A stretch of 36,272 nt of DNA from Helicobacter sp. 11-8110 (GCF_003288905.1 NZ_NHYL01000012.1:1-36272); one strand, 5' to 3'; positions 26,168 to 35,694 are shown, numbered from the stretch's first letter. Notes: generated by a model not told the origin, from the sequence alone. Translations and numbers: made by a program.

Positions 26168-27328
26168 TTATTTGAGATTGAAATAATCTTTGATGGCTTC
26201 TGCTTTATCAGTTTTTTCCCAAGTGAATTCAGGCAATTCTCTACCAAAGTGTCCATAACTTGCAGTTTTTTGATAAATAGGGCGGAGTAAGTCTAGACTT
26301 TCAATAATGCCTTTTGGTGTAAGGCGGAAAAGATTTTTAACGCATTCTTCAATTTTGGAATCTTCTACCTTTCCTGTTCCGTGAGTATTGACAAGAATTG
26401 ATACAGGTTCTACCACTCCAATAGCATAGGCAATTTGAACGGTGGCTTTATCGCAGATTCCACTTGCCACAAGATTTTTTGCGACATATCGCATCGCATA
26501 AGCACCACTTCTATCGACTTTGCTTGGATCTTTTCCACTAAAAGCTCCCCCACCATGCGGACAGCTTCCACCATAAGTATCAACAATGATTTTTCGCCCT
26601 GTTAGCCCTGCATCACCTTGAGGACCACCGATGACAAATTTTCCAGTTGGATTGATAAAGTAGCGGATATTGTCAGTTGCAAATTGCTCTGGCAAAGATT
26701 TTTTGATAACTTCTTCAATAACGGCACTTCTAAGTGTTTCTTGAGAAGTCTCTGGACTATGTTGAGTTGAGACAACAATAGTGTCAATGCTCACAGGGAT
26801 TCCATTGGCATATTTGATTGTAACTTGAGATTTGCCATCAGGGCGCAAAAAGGGAAGTGTTCCATCTTTTCTAAGGGCGGCTAATCTTTCGGTGATTCTG
26901 TGGGAAAGATAAATAGGAAGTGGCATTAAAACATCAGTTTCGCGACAAGCATAGCCAAACATTAAGCCTTGATCTCCTGCTCCAATCTCACCATCTTCTC
27001 TATCTACACCTTGATTAATATCGGGGCTTTGCTCTCCGATTCCATTAAGCACACCAGCACTGCGGTAATCAAATCCATAACGCGCATCAATATAGCCAAT
27101 CTCTCGAATCACGCTTCTAGCAATGTCTTGCATAGGAGCATAAGCGTGAGTTTTTAATTCCCCGGCAATCACACAATAACCATTAGAAAGTAAAGTTTCA
27201 CAAGCTACTCTAGCCTTTGGATCGCGCTCTATAATATAATCTAAAATCGCATCGCTGATTTGATCAGCCATCTTATCTGGATGTCCCTCGGTAACTGATT
27301 CAGAAGTAAAAAGAAATTCTTTTTTCAT
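26168..27328 (-). CDS. metK: S-adenosylmethionine synthetase
   Basis: MetK makes SAM from methionine and ATP. I start at ATG 27328 (386 aa): AAGGTG lies upstream and the protein begins [19 protein letters not shown] with catalytic H16 and D18. An in-frame start at 27367 would add 13 unrelated residues. Other marks are [33 protein letters not shown] and [16 protein letters not shown]. It is divergent from the peroxiredoxin gene; no SAM riboswitch is visible. Confidence 0.97.
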   Translation of the reverse strand: MKKEFLFTSESVTEGHPDKMADQISDAILDYIIERDPKARVACETLLSNGYCVIAGELKTHAYAPMQDIARSVIREIGYIDARYGFDYRSAGVLNGIGEQSPDINQGVDREDGEIGAGDQGLMFGYACRETDVLMPLPIYLSHRITERLAALRKDGTLPFLRPDGKSQVTIKYANGIPVSIDTIVVSTQHSPETSQETLRSAVIEEVIKKSLPEQFATDNIRYFINPTGKFVIGGPQGDAGLTGRKIIVDTYGGSCPHGGGAFSGKDPSKVDRSGAYAMRYVAKNLVASGICDKATVQIAYAIGVVEPVSILVNTHGTGKVEDSKIEECVKNLFRLTPKGIIESLDLLRPIYQKTASYGHFGRELPEFTWEKTDKAEAIKDYFNLK

Positions 27329-27443
27329 AAATTCACCTTGTATTTTTAATTTTTGTAATCTTATCAAAAATAATCTTAAAAAGTGTAAAAAAGATTCAAG
27401 AAATATTTAATATTGAATTTATATTACTATTGGTATCATTCCA

Positions 27444-27462
27444 GTTGATATTTTTTATCAAC
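27444..27462. promoter_or_regulatory. Inverted repeat upstream of the peroxiredoxin gene
   Basis: GTTGATA-TTTTT-TATCAAC is a perfect 7-bp inverted repeat, 25 bp before the ATG of the peroxiredoxin and 115 bp from metK. It could be an operator for the peroxide-defence gene. It does not match a PerR or Fur consensus closely, so the regulator is unknown. Confidence 0.4.
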
Positions 27463-27487
27463 AAATTATTTTTATAAAGGATTTAAA

Positions 27488-28084
27488 ATGTTAGTAACAA
27501 AAAAAGCTCCAAATTTCAAAGCACCTGCTGTTTTGGCAGATAATCAAATCGTTAATGATTTTGAACTTTCTAGAAATCTTGGTAGAAATGGCGCAGTCGT
27601 TTTCTTTTGGCCAAAAGATTTTACATTTGTTTGCCCTTCAGAAATTATCGCTATGGATCACAGAGTAAAAGCTTTTGCAGAAAAAGGTTTTAATGTAATT
27701 GGTGTTTCTATTGATTCTGATGTTGTTCATTTTGCATGGAAAAATACTCCAGTTAATCAAGGTGGAATAGGAAATGTTCAATTCCCTATGGTTTCTGATA
27801 TTACAAAACAAATCTCAAGAGATTATGAAGTTTTAATTGATGAAGCAGTTGCGCTAAGAGGTTCTTTCTTGATTGATAAAAATCAAGTTGTTCGCCACGC
27901 TGTAATCAATGACCTTCCACTTGGTAGAAATATGGATGAAATGCTAAGAATGTGTGATGCATTAACTTACTTTGAAGAAAATGGTGAAGTTTGTCCAGCT
28001 GGTTGGAACAAGGGCGATAAAGGTATGAAAGCTGATGCTAAAGGCGTAGCAGACTATCTTTCTAAAAACGCAGATAAACTTTAA
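27488..28084 (+). CDS. tsaA: Typical 2-Cys peroxiredoxin (AhpC/TSA family)
   Basis: Reduces peroxides using thiols. The 198 residues carry the peroxidatic C49 in DFTFVCPSE and the resolving C169 in GEVCPAGW; a third cysteine is C156. The FFWPKDFTFVCP form is the one seen in Helicobacter/Campylobacter. AAAGGAT precedes ATG 27488. It is monocistronic, with a G/C stem 30 nt after the stop. Confidence 0.95.
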   Translation: MLVTKKAPNFKAPAVLADNQIVNDFELSRNLGRNGAVVFFWPKDFTFVCPSEIIAMDHRVKAFAEKGFNVIGVSIDSDVVHFAWKNTPVNQGGIGNVQFPMVSDITKQISRDYEVLIDEAVALRGSFLIDKNQVVRHAVINDLPLGRNMDEMLRMCDALTYFEENGEVCPAGWNKGDKGMKADAKGVADYLSKNADKL

Positions 28085-28116
28085 TTTGCTACAATCCCTC
28101 TAGCCAAAAAGGCTTA

Positions 28117-28142
28117 GGGGGTTTAACTAATTCCCCCCTTTT
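28117..28142 (+). terminator. Probable terminator after the peroxiredoxin gene
   Basis: GGGGG and CCCCCC flank an 11-nt A/T loop and are followed by TTTT. A weaker stem (CCTCTAGCC/GGCTTAGG) lies just before. This is a candidate rho-independent terminator, also close to the convergent HDOD gene. Confidence 0.5.
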
Positions 28143-28147
28143 GAGAT

Positions 28148-29005
28148 TTAGCTTTCTAATTCTTGCGCTAGGTTATCTTTAGCTTCTTTAGGCAAATTGG
28201 CTAAAAAATTCTCCATATTAAAATTAATATTTTGTGTTTTTGCTTCATTTAAGAGAGCAATAGCTTTTTTGGAATTAAAATGATTAAGCGGTGCATATGG
28301 TTCAAAAAGGCAGTTGGTAATGGCTAGAGCATACGCATTTTTTTTGGTCTCATCTGTGGCAGCGTGAGGAGTGTCAATGTAAGAGATACTCTGAATTAGG
28401 ATTTCATCAAATTTCCAATAATCAAATAAAAATCCCAAAAAAGATACGCTATCAACACCACAATAATGATTCTCTACTTCGTGAATGTCTTGGAAATTAT
28501 GAGCTTTATTTTCAGCCAAGAACTCCTTGTCTTTATTGGACCTAATAAGTATGTCAGAGAGCAAAATCATGCCCAATCTTAAAAGCATTGCACAAGGCAC
28601 AAGCGTATTTGCTAGGGCTTTATCTTCTTCTTTGAGCCAATTTGAGATGAAATCTACTTCCTTAGAGCAGTTGTTAAGAAAGTCTGCAGTGTCCAAACCA
28701 TAAGGAGAAACATCAATAGTAAAGGTAGATTTAATGGAATTGGCTAAAACAACATTTTTGATATTGTTGATTCCTAGTAAGGAAATAACTTGCTGAATCG
28801 TAGATACTTGTCGCGAGAATCCATAAAAAGGAGAGTTTGCAAGGCGCAATAATTCTGCGACTAAAAGCGGATCTTTTTGGATAATGGTAGCAATCTTTTT
28901 GATTTCCAAATTTGCACCATTAGAATCAATATAATTACGCAATTCTGTTACGGTGCTTGGTAGAGGTGGAAGATCTTGAATAGCCTTTAATAATAAGGGG
29001 TTCAT
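28148..29005 (-). CDS. HDOD domain protein
   Basis: A 285-residue protein with an N-terminal HDOD domain: LPPLPSTVTELRNYI, KIATIIQKDPLLVAELLRLANSPFYGFSRQVSTIQQVISLLG and NVVLANSI. HDOD proteins are HD-domain relatives without phosphodiesterase activity, often linked to signalling or motility control. There is no GGDEF, EAL or receiver domain, so it is a stand-alone HDOD. AAGGAT precedes the ATG. It is convergent with the peroxiredoxin gene. Confidence 0.88.
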   Translation of the reverse strand: MNPLLLKAIQDLPPLPSTVTELRNYIDSNGANLEIKKIATIIQKDPLLVAELLRLANSPFYGFSRQVSTIQQVISLLGINNIKNVVLANSIKSTFTIDVSPYGLDTADFLNNCSKEVDFISNWLKEEDKALANTLVPCAMLLRLGMILLSDILIRSNKDKEFLAENKAHNFQDIHEVENHYCGVDSVSFLGFLFDYWKFDEILIQSISYIDTPHAATDETKKNAYALAITNCLFEPYAPLNHFNSKKAIALLNEAKTQNINFNMENFLANLPKEAKDNLAQELES

Positions 29006-29154
29006 ACATTTATCCTTGTTTCCAATTATTTTTGCTTAATTTTATATTATTTTTTTTAAAATTTCACTTATTTATTGAGCGGTAATTAGGGTGAATATTA
29101 AAGCGATATAGTGTAAAATATTGAATTATTTGGAATATTTGGCAAGGAGAGTTT

Positions 29155-29850
29155 ATGCGTTTTGGGAAAATTGATTATTTGAATCTTTTGCCTTTTGAAG
29201 TTTTTATACGCGCGTATCCAACACCTTCTCAATTTATGTTGTGTTATAAAAAACGAAAATCTTATCCAGCTAGACTTAACAAAGAGTTTTTATTTGGCTA
29301 CATTGATGCAGGGTTTGTGTCTTCTATTACAGCTTTAGGAAAAAGTAATTTTTTTGCCTCAAAAATTGGAATTGTCGCAAGAAAAAAAGTCTTAAGCGTT
29401 ATTTGCCTAAAAGAAGAAGAAGGGAGTGATTATCAATCAGCAACTTCTAACGCACTTTTAAAGGTTTTAGGCTTAAAAGGGCGTGTTTTGATTGGAGATC
29501 GAGCATTAATAGAGGTTTTAAAACAGCAAAAGGAAGCCAGAGAAGATTATATTGATATGGGGGAATATTGGGTTTCTAGGCAAGGGTTGCCTTTTGTATT
29601 TGGGAGATTATGCGTAAGAAAAGATTTAACTTTTTTTAAGAAAATCATTCAGGCTTTTAAACAAAAAAGTATTAAAATACCTTACTATATCTTAGAGGAA
29701 GCTTCTTTAAAAACAGGGGTAAGCAAAAAGCAGATTTTAGAATATTTAAAAGTTCTTTCTTATGAGATTGATAAAAAGGCTAATTTTGGTATGCAAAGAT
29801 TTTATAGAGAGTTGCGAATTTTGGGAATTAAACCTCCAAAACGATTCTAA
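29155..29850 (+). CDS. mqnA: Chorismate dehydratase-type protein of the futalosine menaquinone pathway
   Basis: MqnA dehydrates chorismate to start the futalosine route to menaquinone, the route used by Campylobacterota. The 231 residues begin MRFGKIDYLNLLPFEVF, with FGYIDAGFVSSITAL, GDRALIE, MGEYWVSRQGLPFVFGRL and a helical C-terminus. AAGGAG precedes ATG 29155. MqnA and MqnD are related folds; the length and the EYW-(x)n-GLPFVFG block favour MqnA. Confidence 0.88.
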   Translation: MRFGKIDYLNLLPFEVFIRAYPTPSQFMLCYKKRKSYPARLNKEFLFGYIDAGFVSSITALGKSNFFASKIGIVARKKVLSVICLKEEEGSDYQSATSNALLKVLGLKGRVLIGDRALIEVLKQQKEAREDYIDMGEYWVSRQGLPFVFGRLCVRKDLTFFKKIIQAFKQKSIKIPYYILEEASLKTGVSKKQILEYLKVLSYEIDKKANFGMQRFYRELRILGIKPPKRF

Positions 29851-29886
29851 AATAATGCGTTTAATGTTAAATATAATTTTTTATTG

Positions 29887-29892
29887 TATAAT
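29887..29892 (+). promoter_or_regulatory. -10 element of the ndk-yceD-rpmF-plsX-fabH operon
   Basis: TATAAT lies 56 nt before the ndk ATG; another TATAAT is at 29872-29877. The stretch is very A/T-rich and -35 boxes are weak. It probably starts the run of tightly spaced genes that ends with fabH. Confidence 0.45.
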
Positions 29893-29948
29893 AATAACTT
29901 TGATTTTATAAAATTCCAAAATTTTTGGTGAAATATAGGAGTAAGGAA

Positions 29949-30362
29949 ATGGAGAAAACATTATCCATTATTAAGCCAGATGCAGTAAAAAAGAATGTTA
30001 TTGGTAAAATTGTTGATAGATTTGAAAGCAATGGCTTAAGAATTGCCGCAATGAAAAAAATTCAATTAAGCCAATGTGATGCGCAAGAGTTTTATGCCAT
30101 TCACAAAAGTCGTCCCTTTTTCAATGATTTGGTTGCTTTTATGGTAAGTGGTCCAGTTGTTGTAATGGTATTAGAAGGCTTGAATGCAGTTGCGAAAAAT
30201 CGTGAATTAATGGGTGCTACAAACCCTAAAGAAGCAGCAGCAGGGACAATAAGAGCAGACTTTGCTGAAAGCATTGATGCTAACGCAGTGCATGGAAGTG
30301 ATAGCTTAGAGAATGCAGAAAAAGAAATTAAATTTTTCTTTGCAGAAAGAGAAATTTGCTAA
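29949..30362 (+). CDS. ndk: Nucleoside diphosphate kinase
   Basis: Ndk transfers the gamma phosphate between nucleoside triphosphates through a phospho-histidine. The 137 residues have the active-site H115 in [16 protein letters not shown] and KNVIGKIV near the start. I use ATG 29949 because AGGAG lies just before it and [13 protein letters not shown] is the usual N-terminus; ATG 29961 is internal and the upstream ATG 29925 would add eight residues. It is the first gene of the run through fabH; the next gene starts on the base after its stop. Confidence 0.97.
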   Translation: MEKTLSIIKPDAVKKNVIGKIVDRFESNGLRIAAMKKIQLSQCDAQEFYAIHKSRPFFNDLVAFMVSGPVVVMVLEGLNAVAKNRELMGATNPKEAAAGTIRADFAESIDANAVHGSDSLENAEKEIKFFFAEREIC

Positions 30363-30737
30363 TTGGCTTCTAAGATTCCTTTTTTAAGAGCATTTCAAGC
30401 TTGTAGAAATGGAGAGAAGATTCCATTTAGTCTTCAAAAAGATTCAGTTAAGTTTGAAGGTTTCTTGTCTTATGATAGAACTTATAGAGACTTTATCAGG
30501 CTTGATGCGAGTTTGCAAGGAGAGATGGAGTTAGTATGCGATTTGAGTGGAGAAGAATACTTAGAGACATTAGACAATGAAGTTTCATTTTATCTTAGCA
30601 ACGGAAAAGTTAGCTTGGATAATGAACATTTTGAAGAAGTTGTTGAATGTGAGAATGGAAGTATTGATTTGGAGGAAATTTTGAGGGGCGAATTGGAAAT
30701 GATTCGCTGTGATTATCATATTAAAACTAAAATTTAA
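30363..30737 (+). CDS. DUF177 / YceD-like protein
   Basis: A 124-residue acidic protein upstream of rpmF, the position of yceD/DUF177 in most bacteria. It shows the family's SLQGEMELVCDLSGEEYLETLD block, with a Cys, and an acidic C-terminus. The frame opens with TTG 30363 immediately after the ndk stop; RBS is weak. It may act in rRNA or ribosome assembly, but no function is established. Confidence 0.85.
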   Translation: MASKIPFLRAFQACRNGEKIPFSLQKDSVKFEGFLSYDRTYRDFIRLDASLQGEMELVCDLSGEEYLETLDNEVSFYLSNGKVSLDNEHFEEVVECENGSIDLEEILRGELEMIRCDYHIKTKI

Positions 30738-30747
30738 GGAGTAAAAA

Positions 30748-30900
30748 ATGGCAGTACCAAAGAGACGCGTAAGTAAAACAAGAGCAGCAAAGAGAAGAAC
30801 GCATTATAAAATCACTCTAGCAATGCCCATAAAAGATAAAGATGGCACTTGGAAAATGCCTCATAGGGTAAATAAATTTACTGGAAAATATAAAGACTAA
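30748..30900 (+). CDS. rpmF: Ribosomal protein L32
   Basis: A 50-residue basic protein beginning [20 protein letters not shown], the L32 signature. AAGGAG lies 6 nt before ATG 30748. It sits between yceD and plsX, the conserved order yceD-rpmF-plsX-fabH. No zinc-binding cysteines are visible, so this is a C-minus L32. Confidence 0.95.
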   Translation: MAVPKRRVSKTRAAKRRTHYKITLAMPIKDKDGTWKMPHRVNKFTGKYKD

Positions 30901-30921
30901 AATCAAGGCTTGGTAAGTATT

Positions 30922-31917
30922 GTGAAAATTGCTGTTGATGCAATGGGTGGTGATTTTGGAGCTTCACCGCTTGTAGAAGGTGCTTTGTGGGCATTAAAAG
31001 AGCGAGATTTTTCGTTAGTTCTTATTGGGGATAAAACGATTCTTGAACCTTTGATTCCTGCAAATATGGTAAATAGAGTTCAAATCATTCATTGTGAAGA
31101 TTTTATTGCAATGGATGATGGTGCTACTGCAGCACTTAAGCGTAAAGATAGCTCAATTTACCTAGCTATGGAAATGCTCAAAAACAAAGAAGTAGATGCG
31201 GTGGTTTCTGCTGGGCATAGTGGTGCAACTATGAGTTTGGCAACTTTAAAAATTGGACGCTTAAAAGGCATTTCTCGTCCTGCAATTTGCACCTTGATGC
31301 CACGCACTGATGGAAATAAAAGTCTCATTGTTGATGCAGGTGCTAATGTGGATTGTAAGCCTGAAAATCTTTTTGAGTTTGGCGTTATGGGGCATGAGTA
31401 TGCAAAATGGATTTTGAAATACCCTAAAGTGCGAATCGGATTGCTTGCCAATGGAGAAGAAGAATGCAAGGGCAATGAAAACACAAAAGCGGCAATGGAA
31501 ATATTAAGGAATCATCCAAGCTTTATTGGAAATATTGAAGGCAATAATATTTTTGATTCTTCAGTTGAGGTGATTGTTTGTGATGGTTTTGTCGGAAATG
31601 TTGTCCTTAAAACAAGTGAGGGCGTTGCAGATTCAATCATTCATCTCTTAAGACAATATATCAAAGATTCCTTTGCAGGAACTTTTGGAGCATTGTTTAT
31701 GCGAGGTGTGTTTAAGAAGCTTAAAAAGCAAATTGATTATGCAGAATACGGCGGTGCGCCACTTCTTGGCATTGATGGGAATGTGATTATTTGTCATGGG
31801 AAAAGTAATGCTAAAGCAATGAAAAATGCAATTTTTCAGGCAATTTCTACGATTGAAAATGGCATTAATGATAAGATTCTAAGTGCCTTGCAACAATATA
31901 AAATAACAACAAAATAA
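30922..31917 (+). CDS. plsX: Phosphate acyltransferase PlsX
   Basis: PlsX makes acyl-phosphate from acyl-ACP, the first step to lysophosphatidic acid. The 331 residues start at GTG 30922, giving MKIAVDAMGGDFGASPLVEG, the family norm. A TTG at 30910 in the same frame would add four residues, and neither has a strong ribosome site. VSAGHSGATMSLATL, LMPRTDGNKSLIVDAGAN and VIVCDGFVGNVVLKTSEG are diagnostic. fabH follows 15 nt after. Confidence 0.95.
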   Translation: MKIAVDAMGGDFGASPLVEGALWALKERDFSLVLIGDKTILEPLIPANMVNRVQIIHCEDFIAMDDGATAALKRKDSSIYLAMEMLKNKEVDAVVSAGHSGATMSLATLKIGRLKGISRPAICTLMPRTDGNKSLIVDAGANVDCKPENLFEFGVMGHEYAKWILKYPKVRIGLLANGEEECKGNENTKAAMEILRNHPSFIGNIEGNNIFDSSVEVIVCDGFVGNVVLKTSEGVADSIIHLLRQYIKDSFAGTFGALFMRGVFKKLKKQIDYAEYGGAPLLGIDGNVIICHGKSNAKAMKNAIFQAISTIENGINDKILSALQQYKITTK

Positions 31918-31932
31918 TTTTTAGGAGTTCCT

Positions 31933-32937
31933 ATGGAGAAAAAAATCTATGCAAGTTTAAACTCCATTGGGGCTTATGTGCCAAGTCGAATTATAACAAA
32001 CGATGATCTTTCAAAAATTGTTGATACAAGCGATGAATGGATACAAAAAAGAACGGGAATTAAAGAGCGGAGGTTTGCTGATTCCACTGAAGCGACAAGC
32101 GATTTAGCAACTAAAGCAGCACAATTAGCCATAGAAAGGGCAAAGCTTAGCCCCGATGAAATTGATATGGTTATTGTAGCAACTATTTCTCCAGATTTTC
32201 TTTGTATGCCTTCAACGGCTTGTGTGGTGGCTAATAATCTTGGGATTATTAATAAACCTGCTTTTGATATTTCAGCAGCGTGTAGTGGCTTCATTTATCT
32301 TTTGTATCTTGCAAAATCATTTATTGAATCGGAAGCTTGTAAAAATGTCCTTATTATTGGGGCAGAGAAGCTATCAAGTATTATTGATATGGAAGATAGA
32401 AGCACTTGTGTTCTTTTTGGAGATGGAGCGGGAGCGGCTGTGATTGGTAGAAGTGAAGATTTTAGTCAAGCTATTTTGGATGTAAGAGTGGCATCTAATG
32501 GTGGCTATCAAGACTTTTTGATGACACCTGGTTGTGGGAGTAGGAATCCTGCGAATGCTAAAATGCTTGAAGAGCGGTTGCAGTTTATCAAAATGAAAGG
32601 CAATGAAACCTTTAAAATAGCGGTAAAAACTCTCACTAATGATGTGATTGAAATTATGAAAAATAATCATCTAACAAAAGACGATATTGATTTTTTCATT
32701 CCTCATCAAGCTAATATGCGGATTATTTCAGCAGTGGGTGAAAGCTTGGGATTTCCGATTGAAAAAGTGGCTCAAAGTGTGCAAAAATATGGTAATACTT
32801 CGGCTGCTTCGATTCCTATGGCGATTAATGATTATTATGAAGCAGGAGCATTAAAGAAAGGTTCTAGGTTGCTTCTTGATGCTTTTGGTGGTGGATTAAC
32901 TTGGGGATCAGCAATTCTTAGTTTTAATGGAGAGTGA
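31933..32937 (+). CDS. fabH: 3-oxoacyl-ACP synthase III
   Basis: FabH starts fatty-acid chains by condensing acetyl-CoA with malonyl-ACP. The 334 residues carry the catalytic triad C117 (DISAACSGF), H258 (FIPHQANMRI) and N288 (KYGNTSAAS). AGGAG precedes ATG 31933. It is the last gene of the ndk-yceD-rpmF-plsX-fabH run. Confidence 0.97.
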   Translation: MEKKIYASLNSIGAYVPSRIITNDDLSKIVDTSDEWIQKRTGIKERRFADSTEATSDLATKAAQLAIERAKLSPDEIDMVIVATISPDFLCMPSTACVVANNLGIINKPAFDISAACSGFIYLLYLAKSFIESEACKNVLIIGAEKLSSIIDMEDRSTCVLFGDGAGAAVIGRSEDFSQAILDVRVASNGGYQDFLMTPGCGSRNPANAKMLEERLQFIKMKGNETFKIAVKTLTNDVIEIMKNNHLTKDDIDFFIPHQANMRIISAVGESLGFPIEKVAQSVQKYGNTSAASIPMAINDYYEAGALKKGSRLLLDAFGGGLTWGSAILSFNGE

Positions 32938-33239
32938 TTAAGTTAAGCAATGAATATAATTTTGATTAATTGCAAATAAGATAGAAACTTGACTTTTGTT
33001 TGTATTATTGATTCTAAGGAATAGATATAGGTTGTTTGGTTGTTTTTGTTAATTTTTTAATATTCAAGATTTGAGCTAAAGTTTTTAAAGTTGGTTTGTT
33101 TAAAATCTGTTCTTTATATTTGTGTTTTTTAATAACTAAAAACAGTTTAAAAATTTTTAGGAAATGAAAAATAAAATGGTGATTTAAAAAAGGGTGATAT
33201 TTTATGATATGCAAAAGAAACTCACTTTTGCGCCCTTAG
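32938..33239. other. Intergenic, no gene recognised
   Basis: This 302-bp A/T-rich gap between fabH and the pseudopilin pair shows no convincing coding pattern, repeat or strong hairpin. A 66-codon minus-strand frame (33014-33214) is Lys/Ile-rich with no clear ribosome site, and I do not call it. Confidence 0.5.
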
Positions 33240-33650
33240 CTAGAAAATATCACAATATGATTCTCCATTGTGCAAAGTGGAGCTTTTGGTGTTTTCGCAC
33301 TCTAAGATTCCATTTTTAAGCACAAAAGACACAGATTTATCAGAGTTAATTCCGATAAAACCATTATTTTGTATTTTGAAATAGCAGCGGCTAGGCTGCG
33401 TATCTAAGTTTTTATAAAGTTTGGATAAGTCAAGGTTTTGGGTGGAATTGTTTTGAGCTTTGATATGGTTTCTTAGTGCAATTTTAAAATTAAGAACTTG
33501 AATTTGCAGTTTTTTATCACAAGCGCTTTGTTGGTAATCAAAAAGCTTTGGGATTCCAAAGCTAAGTAAGATTCCAAGTAAAAGCAAAACTAGCAAAACT
33601 TCCAAAAGCGTGAAGGCTCTGTGATTCAAAAGAGGTTTATTAAAATACAA
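33240..33650 (-). CDS. Type IV pilin-like / type II pseudopilin, short
   Basis: A 136-residue prepilin. A basic leader ends RAFTLLEVLLVLLLLGILLSF, with the prepilin-peptidase site before Phe (the residue at -1 is Ala, not Gly) and the conserved Glu5. The rest is short with four Cys. It is the downstream gene of a pair, starting 11 bases inside the previous gene. No secretion ATPase or outer-membrane secretin is in the window. Confidence 0.85.
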   Translation of the reverse strand: MYFNKPLLNHRAFTLLEVLLVLLLLGILLSFGIPKLFDYQQSACDKKLQIQVLNFKIALRNHIKAQNNSTQNLDLSKLYKNLDTQPSRCYFKIQNNGFIGINSDKSVSFVLKNGILECENTKSSTLHNGESYCDIF

Positions 33651-34125
33651 TAGAATTGCTTAGAAGCGGTATTATAAGTGGAGTTGCTGAAGTGAGATTG
33701 ATTTGATAGAGCAGTTTTTGACAAGTGTCTCCATTGGCATCTGGAGTGTCAGCAGCAGAAATTTCTAGAAAACGCACTTGAGTTGGCGAACTAGCTTGTG
33801 TGCCATTTGAATTGCTTAATAATTCTGCACTAATGCAAGATCCTCCGCTAGATGCTTCAAGTTTTGTAGAAATCGTATAATCTCCTAGATTCCAATTGGA
33901 TTCACTCAAAGTGATAGCATCGCTAAAAGTGCCTTGTCCTTGAGAGAGGAAATAGGCAGGAAAAGAGCTCTTTAGGGTGCTTATATCGCTTTTTAGTGCG
34001 ACAAGTTTGGCATCATCGCGACTAGCAGAGATTTTTGGAATAGCAATGGCGGCTAAAATACCTAAAATGACTAGAATAAACACTAGCTCAAGCATCGTAA
34101 AAGCTTTTTTATTTTTTGGCTTCAT
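33640..34125 (-). CDS. Type IV pilin-like / type II pseudopilin, upstream gene
   Basis: A 161-residue prepilin with leader KPKNKKAFTMLELVFILVIL and Glu5; the site is again AF rather than GF. The hydrophobic helix is followed by a Ser/Thr/Ala-rich globular part with two Cys. It overlaps the next gene by 11 bp. It probably assembles with it in a type II-like or DNA-uptake pseudopilus; the system's other parts lie elsewhere. Confidence 0.88.
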   Translation of the reverse strand: MKPKNKKAFTMLELVFILVILGILAAIAIPKISASRDDAKLVALKSDISTLKSSFPAYFLSQGQGTFSDAITLSESNWNLGDYTISTKLEASSGGSCISAELLSNSNGTQASSPTQVRFLEISAADTPDANGDTCQKLLYQINLTSATPLIIPLLSNSIVF

Positions 34126-34262
34126 TGCATTCCCTAATTTGTAGCTATTATGCTTTTTATTTAGATTCTAGTGATTTTATCACTTTCTATCGTGTGTGTA
34201 AAGGGTTTTTAGTTTTTTTTGGTATCATTAGAGAAAATTTTTGGGAATAAAAGGATTGAAAT

Positions 34263-35694
34263 ATGATAGAAACTAAGATAAGCTCGGGGAGGGGGGGCAG
34301 ATAATAGCGCTTCTTTAAAGAAAAATATTGTTTTACTTGGTGGAAGTAATTCGGTAATGGTTAATGGGTTGCAAAAAGGAATTAGAGAGGGAATTGCAAA
34401 ACTCAATGAAAATAGAAAAGAAGAAGAAAAGTTAGAGTTTTATAATTTTGCATTGGGAAGTTCCATTAGTTTGCAAAATCTTTATGAATTATTAAGAGAG
34501 AGAAATAGTTCTATTTTGCAAAATACTGATCTTATTATCACCGAATCTAATATTAATGAAATTATTAATAATCATCATGAGCGCATCAGAACCCCCTTGG
34601 AAAAGATTTTTGCAAGTATTGAATGGTTTTATGGAACGCTTTATAATTTGCAAAAGCGCGTTGTTGTCTTGCTTTTGCCACTATTTGGACATCCCAATGA
34701 GGTCGCAATTAATAATGCCCATAGAATTTGTGCTAATCGATATGGATTTAATCTTATTGATATGCAAAAAATATATGCGCAAGATAATTTATGGGATTTT
34801 TATAAATATTGGGGAGCTCATCAGATGGTGCGACTTATGAGTGCAATGGGAGAAAATATTATTAAATCTTTTAATGATTTTCAAAAAACAAAAACAATTG
34901 AGTTTTCTCCAAAGTTGCCGAAATTTGAAATTGTATCACCTAAGCAGATGATTCTTTCTAGTGAAAATATTGAAACTAAAACGCTTAAAAATTCAGCCTT
35001 TTGCGAGGAGATTTATAGAATTAGAAGCGGAGTGTGTTTGCAATTTCCCACAGAATATAAAGGGTTTCATTTATTGGGCATTCATGCTTGGAATGAAGGA
35101 AAGCCTGAGGTTGGTTCTATTTATAATACTTGCTCTAGTATTATTGTTAGCAATTTTAAGCAGAATCTTATTAAGGCTAGTTCGCTTATAAGGCTATTTA
35201 ATACCATTAATGCTGATTTTATTGTGGATAATAATACTTCTGTGCGTTTTAATGAACTTAATCACCCTGTAACAGAAGGCAGTGAAGCTGTCATTCCAAA
35301 TCAGCATACTAAAATTTTAGATTATTTTGATCTTATCGATTTTTTATTGGCTAGTGGAGGAGAATGGCATTATCCTATGCCAGATAATCATGAAACCATT
35401 GAAATAGAATCTAAATATAACTTTAACCATTTAATCCCTGATATTAAACTTTATAAAGAAATCATAGATGAGTATTGCAGATTAATGGATCCGATTAAAC
35501 TTGCCCCCCTCCAAACCCAACTCCAACAAAAAGACCAAATCATCCAAGCTAAGACTCAAGAATTAACTTCAAAGAATCAACAACTCACCCAAACCAAAAA
35601 TCAACTAGATTCCACCAAACAACAACTCGATTCTAAAGTTAAAGAACTAACTTCTAAAACTAAAGAACTCTCCTCTCTCCCTATCAAAAAATAA
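34263..35694 (+). CDS. SGNH hydrolase-like protein, phase-variable and currently out of frame
   Basis: AAGGAT precedes ATG 34263. From there MIETKISSGRGGR is followed by a stop at 34302, but the +1 frame runs from 34282 to 35694 as LKKNIVLLGGSNSVMVNGLQ (Ser block I of SGNH enzymes), ALGSSISLQNLYELL, LIITESNINEI and YKYWGAHQMV. Losing one G (or gaining two) in the 34291-34297 G7 tract would join them. A C-terminal domain at about 34957-35490 precedes a coiled coil from about 35505. TAA 35692 interrupts an otherwise open frame. It is probably an esterase or acyltransferase of surface polysaccharide, but the substrate is unknown. Confidence 0.75.
34286..34297 (+). repeat. G4-A-G7 slippery tract inside the SGNH gene
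   Basis: GGGGAGGGGGGG lies 23 bases after ATG 34263. The present G7 puts the reading frame out of register with the downstream SGNH domain; G6 or G9 would restore it. This fits a translational phase switch, now OFF in the sequence as given. Confidence 0.75.

Noticed and set aside
26140-27500. SAM riboswitch for metK
   Set aside because: The metK leader is short and A/T-rich, without the stems expected of a SAM aptamer.
33014-33214. 66-codon minus-strand frame in the gap after fabH
   Set aside because: It is Lys/Ile/His-rich with no ribosome site or recognisable fold; typical for chance frames in A/T-rich DNA.
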